19,669 nucleotides of DNA from CAWEHT01 sp963808455 (GTDB taxonomy: Bacteria; Chloroflexota; Anaerolineae; CG2-30-64-16). Numbering within the stretch: position 1 is the first letter of the stretch; every line of letters starts with the position of its first letter. Below are positions 8,839 through 14,539 of the stretch, piece by piece. Below the pieces are notes generated by a model, which did not search any database, was not told the origin of the DNA, and worked only from the letters and a program-made list of their open reading frames with translations. The position numbers and the translations under genes were made by a program. The DNA lies in NCBI GenBank assembly GCA_963808455.1, contig CAWEHT010000074.1, positions 1 to 19,669 of the forward strand, given 5' to 3'.

Positions 8839-9200
8839 CCTTTCGGCGGCCCCGGCCGTGAGGCCCGCCACGCCGCGACGCCCGGTACGCACAGCGGGCG
8901 CCCGGTCCAGCCTTGGGGCCGTCGTAGAACGCAAGCGCGCCAGGCCATCGCTGACAGTTTCAACGGGGCTGGTCTCGGCTCTCCCCCCCGCCAGCCCCCA
9001 CCTCTCCACCACTGGCTACGACCGGAGCGCTCTCGCTGCCGCGAGGTGCATCCGCCATTGGGACCCCCGAGCGGGCGCGTCTCGTTTCTGGAGCGCCCCT
9101 CGCAGGAGCCCGACCAAGGAGCCCCGCGATCCATTGCGCCTGCTGCACGCCCGGCGGAGGGAGCAACCCCTCGCGCCTGTCGCGGCGCAGACCTGGCGAA
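8839..9200. other. Non-coding GC-rich stretch before the controller gene
   Basis: About 360 nt in which I see no credible gene on either strand. The open frames are proline/arginine-rich and lack ribosome-binding sites. The function is probably to separate the methyltransferase from the controller-endonuclease transcript. It may hold decayed sequence. Confidence 0.5.
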
Positions 9201-9217
9201 TACTATAGTCTGTAGAC
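9201..9217. promoter_or_regulatory. C-box-like operator upstream of the controller gene
   Basis: TACTATAGTCTGTAGAC contains a perfect palindrome ACTATAGT overlapping GTCT-GT-AGAC. Known type II controller proteins (for example C.PvuII and C.Esp1396I) bind ACT-TATAGTC-type half-sites separated by a GT-rich centre, and this block resembles that from memory. It lies 34 nt before the GTG of the XRE gene, and TATAGT (9204-9209) could double as the -10 element. No -35 is evident, which fits activator dependence. Confidence 0.55.
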
Positions 9218-9250
9218 GCCTCGCCCTATCGCCCGTACCATGTAGTAGTC

Positions 9251-9526
9251 GTGGCAGCCCCCTCGTCAGGAGCCATCACTTTGGACCCGCAAGGCGCTTT
9301 CGGTGAGATTCTCCGGATACTCCGCACGGAGAGAGGCATAACCCTGGAGGAACTAGCCTTTCGCAGCCACCTCCACCGAACCTACATCAGCCTATTGGAG
9401 CGTGGTTTGCGAGGCCCAACATTGGGCGCCATCTTTGCCATTGCCGCAGCGATGGGGATCGCCCCGTCCGAGATAGTCCGGCTGACAGAGTCGCGCCTCT
9501 CGCTGCCCAGCAGCCGTCAGCGTTAA
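9251..9526 (+). CDS. XRE-family controller (C) protein of the R-M system
   Basis: A 91-residue helix-turn-helix protein. After a short leader, residues 17-80 form an XRE/Cro-type DNA-binding domain: FGEILRILRTERGITLEELA, then HRTYISLLERG (recognition helix about 41-52) and AAAMGIAPSEIVRLTE. This is the pattern of R-M controller proteins, which first repress and then activate their own gene and the endonuclease so that methylation comes first. It starts with GTG at 9251 and I see no ribosome-binding site, as often for leaderless or weakly translated C genes. It ends 19 nt before the endonuclease start. An ordinary phage-type repressor is possible, but the position between methyltransferase and endonuclease argues for a C protein. 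Confidence 0.82.
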   Translation: MAAPSSGAITLDPQGAFGEILRILRTERGITLEELAFRSHLHRTYISLLERGLRGPTLGAIFAIAAAMGIAPSEIVRLTESRLSLPSSRQR

Positions 9527-9545
9527 GCGCAGAGGAGCAGGAAAT

Positions 9546-10160
9546 ATGAAGGTCGTGCGTGAAGAAACGCTGATCGATGTTGGTGGGTTCTCCGCGAGCG
9601 ATGAGTGGCGAACCATTCAACGGCAGGTACTCAGTGCAATCAGGTCGATTGAATGGCCCACGGGCAGTGGAAGCTTCACGCTCTATCCGGAATCCGGCAA
9701 GAAGCACGGCGAGGGCAACGGCGTCGGGCCCATCAAGGACGCCTGTATGCTATTCCTTCGGGATGCAGGGTGGGAGCTTGAAACCCGGCTCGACGTCGCC
9801 ACGGCGAAGGTGCCCGGGCCCATCGACGCCACCTGCCGGGTCGGCGACCGTCGTTTCTGCGTCGAGTGGGAAACTGGCAATATATCCTCCAGCCACAGGG
9901 CACTCAATAAGATTGCGCTGGGTATGCAGATCGGAGTGCTGGCGGGAGGCATCCTGATTGTCCCAACGAGGGAGATGTACCGCTATCTCACGGACCGAGT
10001 TGGCAATTGGGACGAGCTCGTCCCGTATTTCCCGCTTTGGCGCTCGCTCGCCCCGACTGTGAGCCGGGGTTTGCTGTCAGTCACCGCGATTGAGCAGGAC
10101 GCCGTCAGCCGGACCGTCCCTCGCATCCGGAAGCTCACAGATGGGCGGGCGCTGAGATAG
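9546..10160 (+). CDS. BamHI-like type II restriction endonuclease
   Basis: A 204-residue endonuclease closely resembling BamHI (213 residues) in its core, judged from memory of that protein. Shared features: a WPxxSxxFT stretch (WPTGSGSFTL here), PIKDACMLFL, then GPID with Asp94 and VEWETGNISSSHRALNK. The two Glu of EWE (107 and 109) correspond to BamHI Glu111 and Glu113, and Asp94 to Asp94. A Glu at 77 or 79 may stand for Glu77. YLTDRVGNWDELVPYF also matches BamHI's YLTDRV-N-EEL-PYF. The PD-(D/E)xK active site therefore looks complete. AGAGGAG at 9531-9537 lies 8 nt before the ATG. It is intact, cotranscribed with the controller, and ends 4 nt from the convergent methyltransferase. The likely target is GGATCC or a closely related palindrome, but specificity is inferred. 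Confidence 0.88.
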   Translation: MKVVREETLIDVGGFSASDEWRTIQRQVLSAIRSIEWPTGSGSFTLYPESGKKHGEGNGVGPIKDACMLFLRDAGWELETRLDVATAKVPGPIDATCRVGDRRFCVEWETGNISSSHRALNKIALGMQIGVLAGGILIVPTREMYRYLTDRVGNWDELVPYFPLWRSLAPTVSRGLLSVTAIEQDAVSRTVPRIRKLTDGRALR

Positions 10161-10164
10161 CGTC

Positions 10165-11544
10165 TCAAGCCCGCTGCATTATGAGTATGTGTTCCGTACG
10201 CATGGTGTTGGCGATACCGGAAATCTGGCGGCTCATTTTCCTTACTAGCCGGAGGCCACGACCGCTCGCGGCAGCCGCCAACATCTCGTCGAGGCCCTGT
10301 ACATCGCTTTCAGGAACACGCAGGGCCCTGCTCAACTGATTGCTGTTGGTGCCGACGATGATCGTGCAAAACCTACCGGGCCGCATAACACGGGAGCACT
10401 CGGACAGCACCCGGGACATGTCGGTCTTATAGAGCTCGACTTTATCGAGCAACGTCCTTCCGCGCAGCCCGATCATGCGCCCGCGCAGATCCCCAACGTT
10501 GACTCCCAGATACTTCAAGTGGCTGGCGTCGTTCTCCAGGTAATCTATGGCGAAACTGTACGGAGGCGAGAAGAGAATGCCGTCAACGCTCCCATCGTCG
10601 AGAGGCAGCTTGCGGGCGTCGCCGACCAGGGGCTTGGCCTCGCCTAGCTCTGATTCGACCCCCAGCAGGACCGACTGTATCTTTTCCGCGGCGCAAAGGT
10701 AGCGTTCGAGGATAGCGTAAAACTGGTCGAACGGTGACCTACAGTCACTGCGCTGTGCGTAGCCAGCGCTATCCAGGTAGGCCAACAACAGGAAGCGGCG
10801 AACGGCTTCCGCTTCGCAGCCTTTCGGCAACGCATCCAAGGGGCCCGCCTGGCCGACGGCTACGTTGGCCAAGGCAGCCTGCACGTTGGCCACCTGCGGA
10901 TTGCCCGCTCCGGCCTGGTTCGGCTGATCGTTAGCCGCCGCCGACCGGAAGCGGCCGAAGACAGATCGGGCGTCCTTAAGCGCTGCCCGCACTGGTGCCA
11001 ACGGTATTGTCAGGCCATCGAGCTTCGCTTGCGTGATGAGGCGGCAGAATTCGCTGGCGTCCACCCCGATCGACCTGATGCCCATAAGCGCTGCTTCCAC
11101 CAGGACCGTGCCCGAGCCCATCATGGGGTCGAGCACCGTGTCGCCGGGCTTGAGATCCATCGCATTGAGAAGGCCACGCACCATCTGCGGGTGGAACTTG
11201 CCTCGGTATGGGAACAGGCCGTGCGTAGCATAGCCGGTCTTGAACTGGTTCTTCGTGAAAAACGCCTTCAACCGCGACGACGAATAGGAAGGCAGCCGTA
11301 CGGGCTCCCCGCTGCACATCAGGTAGTACCAAGTGAGCCGCTCGCCCACGCGCGCGAAGAACCCGCTGTTCCGTACAAGCTCGGTGTCGCTCAGCAGCCG
11401 GCTTTCCAAGTAGGCCAGCTCTAGCTCGTAGACTTCATGGATCTGCGGCACGAGGGCCAGATGGGGCGGGAACAAGATCTCCGCCGGGCCCTGGGCGAGG
11501 AGACTGGCTGCAGCAGCGTTCTGAGAAGAAGTTCTTTCAGCCAC
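10165..11544 (-). CDS. DNA methyltransferase, SPPY type (probable N4-cytosine, second R-M methylase)
   Basis: A 459-residue SAM-dependent methyltransferase, intact. Motif I comes first (GDTVLDPMMGSGTVLVEAAL, residues 134-153) and the catalytic motif IV later (DGILFSPPYSFAIDY, SPPY at 326-329). SPPY is characteristic of N4-cytosine and some related amino-methyltransferases. About 140 residues between the motifs, partly low-complexity (NQAGAGNPQVANVQAALANV), could hold the target-recognition region. The start is GTG at 11544 with AAGGAG 12 nt upstream; an in-frame TAA just before it excludes earlier starts. The gene is convergent with the BamHI-like endonuclease, with 4 nt between stops. It may be the cognate methylase of that nuclease. 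TRM11-like RNA methyltransferases share this motif order, so an RNA target is a lesser alternative. Confidence 0.82.
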   Translation of the reverse strand: MAERTSSQNAAAASLLAQGPAEILFPPHLALVPQIHEVYELELAYLESRLLSDTELVRNSGFFARVGERLTWYYLMCSGEPVRLPSYSSSRLKAFFTKNQFKTGYATHGLFPYRGKFHPQMVRGLLNAMDLKPGDTVLDPMMGSGTVLVEAALMGIRSIGVDASEFCRLITQAKLDGLTIPLAPVRAALKDARSVFGRFRSAAANDQPNQAGAGNPQVANVQAALANVAVGQAGPLDALPKGCEAEAVRRFLLLAYLDSAGYAQRSDCRSPFDQFYAILERYLCAAEKIQSVLLGVESELGEAKPLVGDARKLPLDDGSVDGILFSPPYSFAIDYLENDASHLKYLGVNVGDLRGRMIGLRGRTLLDKVELYKTDMSRVLSECSRVMRPGRFCTIIVGTNSNQLSRALRVPESDVQGLDEMLAAAASGRGLRLVRKMSRQISGIANTMRTEHILIMQRA

Positions 11545-11635
11545 GTTTGACGCTTACTCCTTCTGCCAATCCACGACCACTGCCGCGGCGTCCGGGGCAG
11601 ACGTAGCACGGCGTTCGTCAACTCATTTCAGCCAT

Positions 11636-11663
11636 AGTTTAGCACAAACTCCAGACGGGGCAA
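11636..11663 (-). promoter_or_regulatory. Possible promoter for the SPPY methyltransferase
   Basis: On the minus strand, TTGCCC (11663-11658) is followed by 16 nt and TAAACT (11641-11636). That would give a leader of about 85 nt before the GTG at 11544. The match is moderate and uncertain. Confidence 0.3.
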
Positions 11664-11716
11664 TCTTTCCACCTGCCTGGCGACCCGCGCTGGGGACGGC
11701 GCAGGCCGGCAGCACA

Positions 11717-11793
11717 ACTGGTCGCAACCGGGCCGATGGGGCGACGCCGCAGTCACAGGCGCGGAGGAGACCAGTACCCTGCGGTGTCGCCCC
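11717..11793. ncRNA. Candidate structured element with pseudoknot topology
   Basis: A 15-bp inverted repeat (11738-11752 with 11779-11793; one mismatch that is a G-U pair in RNA) encloses a 26-nt loop. Within that loop GACCAGT (11769-11775) is perfectly complementary to ACTGGTC at 11717-11723, upstream of the stem. The order S1-S2-S1'-S2' is that of an H-type pseudoknot. It lies between the divergent methyltransferase and chemoreceptor genes. No T-run follows on either strand, so a simple terminator is less likely. I cannot assign it to a known RNA class, and transcription is unproven. Confidence 0.4.
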
Positions 11794-11921
11794 CTCACCC
11801 CTCATACAGTACTATCTTCCTATGGCGCGCGCCCCCGGCAGGCCGATATCTGAAGTGGGACTGATTCGACGGGGCCGCTGGAAGCGCGCTGCCCACCCTG
11901 GTTGAGCCATCGCCGCGAGCC

Positions 11922-11950
11922 CCACGCGGCAGGGCAGGGCTGCCGCGTGG
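11922..11950. promoter_or_regulatory. Perfect hairpin just upstream of the chemoreceptor start
   Basis: CCACGCGGCAG and CTGCCGCGTGG form a perfect 11-bp stem with a 7-nt loop, ending 26 nt before the ATG at 11977. As RNA it would sit immediately before the AAAGGG-like ribosome-binding site. It could affect translation or mRNA stability, or be an operator as DNA. Confidence 0.45.
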
Positions 11951-11976
11951 TCGTTTGGAAAGGGTGGTGAACCACG

Positions 11977-14277
11977 ATGTTCACGGTGCTGGCGCGAACC
12001 CTTGGGACCGGGCAGATTCCAACTTACCTCTCCATCCTCTTGCTCACGTTCTGTGTGTCTTGTGTCCTCCTCGGCGCCATCTGGCGCATCTGGGGCCGCG
12101 GCCTGATCTTCAAGATCATGGTCCTGCAGTCGATTGCCGTGCTGGCCGCGCAGGGCGTGGCCTTTTCGATGTGCATCGTGGGCGTCACCGCCCTCTCGGT
12201 GCCCGCGGGGATCGTCGTGTGCGGCGCGGGCGTGCTCGGCATCGCCTGGCTCGCCCAGCGCATCCTGGTGGCGCCGGTGCAGACGATCGGGGCCGCGGCC
12301 GAGCACATCGCCCAGGTGGACCTCAAGAACCTGTCCGAGGTGATCGAAGCCGTCGCCGGCGGCAACCTGACCAAGGTCACTGAGCTGCGGCCCCAGGAGC
12401 TTACGATCGCTTCGCGCGACGAGCTCGGTGGTCTGGCCGGCCAACTCAACCAGACCACGGCCCACGTCACATCGGTCGGGAAGGCGCTGGACGCCATGAC
12501 GGCCAGGCTGCGGGCCATGTTCGGCGATTTCTCGGCGAGCGCCGACAAGATGAGCCGCGCTTCGGGTGACATCGCCCACGCCGCCGAAGAGACCACCCAG
12601 CTCTCCGAGATCATCGCCACCGACATCCAGGGCGTCGAAGGCGGCATCGACGAGCAGAACCGCGGCATCTCCAGCGCGACGGCGTCCGTCGCCCAGGTGG
12701 CCGGGGCGATCCGGCAGGTCGCCGACGGCGCCCAGGGACAGGCCGCGTCGATCGCCGAGGTCACCCGCCAGATGGCCCAGATCGAAGCGGCCATCGATCA
12801 AATGGTGGCGAACGCCGAGTCTGCCGTCGCCGCATCGGAACGCGTCACCGGCACGGCGCACGCCGGCTCCTCGGCCATCGGCGAAACCACCCAGAGCATG
12901 AACGACGTGGGGGCCGCCATCGGGCGGATCAAGGAAAAGATCGACCTGATGGGGCAGCGCTCGGAACGCATCCGGGATATCGTGGAGACCATCGACGAGA
13001 TCGCCGCCCAGACGAACTTATTGGCGCTCAACGCGGCCATCGAGGCGGCCCGCGCCGGCGAGAACGGGCGCGGTTTCGCCGTGGTGGCCGAGGAGGTGCG
13101 CAAGCTGGCCGCTAAGTCGGCCGGCGCGGTCCAGGAGATCGCCGATTTGGCCGGCGGCATACGCGAGTCGGTGGCCGACGTCGCCCACGCCATGCCGGCC
13201 GTCGAATCGGGCAACCAGGTGGGCACGGAGCGCTCGGTGCGCGCCGGGGAGGCGCTGACGGCCATCGTGGGCGCCGCCGAGGACGGGACGCAGGCCATGC
13301 GCGCCATCTCAGGGTCGGCCCACGAGGTGCAGGCGGCCGTGGATGGCCTGATGTCCGCCGCCAACGAGGTCACCGCCATCGTCGAAAAGAACACCGCCTC
13401 CGCCGAGGAGATGGCTGCCGACGCCGGCCAGGTGAGCGAGACTCTGCGGACGATCGCCGGCGTCAGCGAGCAGAACAGCGCCGCGCTGCTGGCCGTCCGG
13501 ACGTCGATCGAGAGCATGCGCGATCGGATGGAGAGCATCAAGGAGGGCACCTGCAGCCTCAGCGACATCGCCAACACCGTGCAGCACAACGCCGTCAACT
13601 TCAAGGTCAAGACCGTCTCCGGCAAGGTCTCGCGGGGGGTCGCGCTCACCGGCAGGCTGCGCTACGTCATCGACCGCTTCGGGCAGGCCGCGCTCGACCG
13701 CGTTCTGCGCCGGCAGGACGACGACTCGCGCCGCATCCTGAAGGGCCACATCGACGACAACGGCGAGTATCCACCGGAGCTGCTCGGGGCGCTGACCGAT
13801 GCCATCAAGAAGGAGCTCGGCAACGGCAGCGACGACATCCTGCGCGACATGACCCGCTACCGCGCTCAGTTTGACGTGCTGCCGGGCAGCGATCTGGCCC
13901 GCTATTTCCGCGCCGGAGATCCGGGCTACATCATCCACAAGATGGACCTGTGCCTGCGTAAGAACTGGGGCGAAGGCGTGATCGTGCGCAACTTCGACGT
14001 CGGCCCGAACCACGTGCGCATGGAAGTGGATATGGGCAAGAAGCAGCCGCGCGAGCGCTGCACCTACAACCACGTCGGTTGGATGGAGGGCGTCATCGAC
14101 GCTTCGGGCGGCGTGCCCTACATCAAGAAGACCAGGTGTATGTACAACGGCGACCCCTTCTGCGAGTACGACGTGCGCTGGGAGATGGCCACCCAGCCCG
14201 CCAGGGCCGCGGGGCGCCGGGCAGGCGCCGAAGGCGCCCCCGTGAAAGCGGGGGTCGCCCCTGGAAAGCGCCCTTGA
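11977..14277 (+). CDS. Methyl-accepting chemotaxis protein with C-terminal V4R-like domain
   Basis: A 766-residue chemoreceptor. Hydrophobic segments near residues 17-37, 47-71 and 75-95 anchor it in the membrane, with almost no periplasmic domain. A HAMP-like linker follows (about 95-160; VAPVQTIGAAAEHI). The coiled-coil signalling domain has the canonical tip that binds CheA/CheW: IDEIAAQTNLLALNAAIEAA then GRGFAVVAEEVRKLA (339-380). Unusually, residues about 560-738 form a further domain with three conserved-looking cysteines (695, 721, 729): RCTYNHVGWMEGVID then CMYNGDPFCEYDV. This resembles V4R/DUF2378-type small-molecule-binding domains. Sensing is therefore probably cytoplasmic and C-terminal to the signalling module. 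The last 28 residues are low-complexity. There are no frameshifts and no other chemotaxis genes in the window. Confidence 0.88.
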   Translation: MFTVLARTLGTGQIPTYLSILLLTFCVSCVLLGAIWRIWGRGLIFKIMVLQSIAVLAAQGVAFSMCIVGVTALSVPAGIVVCGAGVLGIAWLAQRILVAPVQTIGAAAEHIAQVDLKNLSEVIEAVAGGNLTKVTELRPQELTIASRDELGGLAGQLNQTTAHVTSVGKALDAMTARLRAMFGDFSASADKMSRASGDIAHAAEETTQLSEIIATDIQGVEGGIDEQNRGISSATASVAQVAGAIRQVADGAQGQAASIAEVTRQMAQIEAAIDQMVANAESAVAASERVTGTAHAGSSAIGETTQSMNDVGAAIGRIKEKIDLMGQRSERIRDIVETIDEIAAQTNLLALNAAIEAARAGENGRGFAVVAEEVRKLAAKSAGAVQEIADLAGGIRESVADVAHAMPAVESGNQVGTERSVRAGEALTAIVGAAEDGTQAMRAISGSAHEVQAAVDGLMSAANEVTAIVEKNTASAEEMAADAGQVSETLRTIAGVSEQNSAALLAVRTSIESMRDRMESIKEGTCSLSDIANTVQHNAVNFKVKTVSGKVSRGVALTGRLRYVIDRFGQAALDRVLRRQDDDSRRILKGHIDDNGEYPPELLGALTDAIKKELGNGSDDILRDMTRYRAQFDVLPGSDLARYFRAGDPGYIIHKMDLCLRKNWGEGVIVRNFDVGPNHVRMEVDMGKKQPRERCTYNHVGWMEGVIDASGGVPYIKKTRCMYNGDPFCEYDVRWEMATQPARAAGRRAGAEGAPVKAGVAPGKRP
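14224..14254. repeat. GC-rich palindromic block in the 3' end of the chemoreceptor gene
   Basis: GGCGCC-GAA-GGCGCC (14224-14238) runs into CCCCCG-TGAAAG-CGGGGG (14237-14254), a 6-bp hairpin. The encoded tail has no domain character. A GGCGCC-N3-GGCGCC unit and a CGGGG-N4-CCCCG hairpin also occur in the low-complexity insert of gltB at 15557-15615. A shared repeat family is possible. Confidence 0.45.
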
Positions 14278-14302
14278 CAAAGTTGCAGGCATCTGTTATC
14301 TT
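14274..14302 (+). promoter_or_regulatory. Strong sigma-70 promoter upstream of gltB
   Basis: TTGACA (14274-14279) overlaps the stop codon of the chemoreceptor gene. It is followed by exactly 17 nt and TATCTT (14297-14302), with a TG at 14294-14295 giving an extended -10. Transcription should start near 14309, about 230 nt before gltB. Confidence 0.8.
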
Positions 14303-14308
14303 TGGCAT

Positions 14309-14512
14309 CCGGCGGGGCGAGTGAAGGCTGCTGGGACGGCGAGGCCATCTTAGCCGGTCCCACAGGCTGAGAATTGCGGGAGCTTGCGGCAGCGCCCACT
14401 TGTGCCGGCCAGCGATGCTGCCCCTGGCGCGTCTCCGTGTCGAGACGCCGGTTCGATGACGAGGCTGCCTGGCTCGAATGCCACTTGAGCAGGCCGAGCC
14501 TCGTTTCATTTT
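14309..14512 (+). ncRNA. Structured leader or small RNA before gltB, class unknown
   Basis: About 200 nt with its own near-consensus promoter and an intrinsic-terminator-like end, containing no plausible ORF with a ribosome-binding site. Hairpins visible: 14328-14365 (CTG/CAG, TGGGAC/GTCCCA and GGC/GCC pairings, two single-base bulges, 12-nt loop) and 14429-14448 (GCGTCTC/GAGACGC, 6-nt loop), then the terminator at 14460-14512. I do not see the conserved cores of tmRNA, SRP RNA, RNase P RNA, or the TPP, SAM, cobalamin, FMN or glycine riboswitches. It is either an independent small RNA or an attenuator/riboswitch-type leader controlling glutamate synthase. Confidence 0.6.
14460..14512 (+). terminator. 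Intrinsic terminator or attenuator hairpin before gltB
   Basis: CGAGGCT (14460-14466) pairs with AGCCTCG (14497-14503). Inside, CCTGGCTC (14468-14475) pairs with GAGCAGG (14487-14493) with one bulged G. A T-rich tail TTTCATTTT (14504-14512) follows. It ends 27 nt before the gltB ATG, so transcription must read through it, or start after it, for gltB to be expressed. Confidence 0.7.
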
Positions 14513-14539
14513 AAGCCGCGCCCGCCTGGAGGTCTTGCC

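Noticed and set aside
8774..9208. 144-codon plus-strand open frame after the first methyltransferase
   Set aside because: Starts inside the methyltransferase in another frame, is Pro/Arg/Ser-rich and has no ribosome-binding site or motif.
11623..11860. tRNA or known riboswitch in the region before the chemoreceptor
   Set aside because: No cloverleaf with a T-loop, and no c-di-GMP riboswitch core despite the chemotaxis gene downstream; only the inverted repeats are supportable.
14366..14374. CTGAGA-like stretch suggesting a TPP riboswitch before gltB
   Set aside because: Only this short box matches. The second conserved half of the thiamine riboswitch is absent, and the downstream gene is unrelated to thiamine.
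14309..14512. 6S RNA, SRP RNA, RNase P RNA or tmRNA
   Set aside because: The 5' and 3' ends do not pair as in 6S, and I see none of the conserved cores of the other three. The end is a terminator hairpin of its own.
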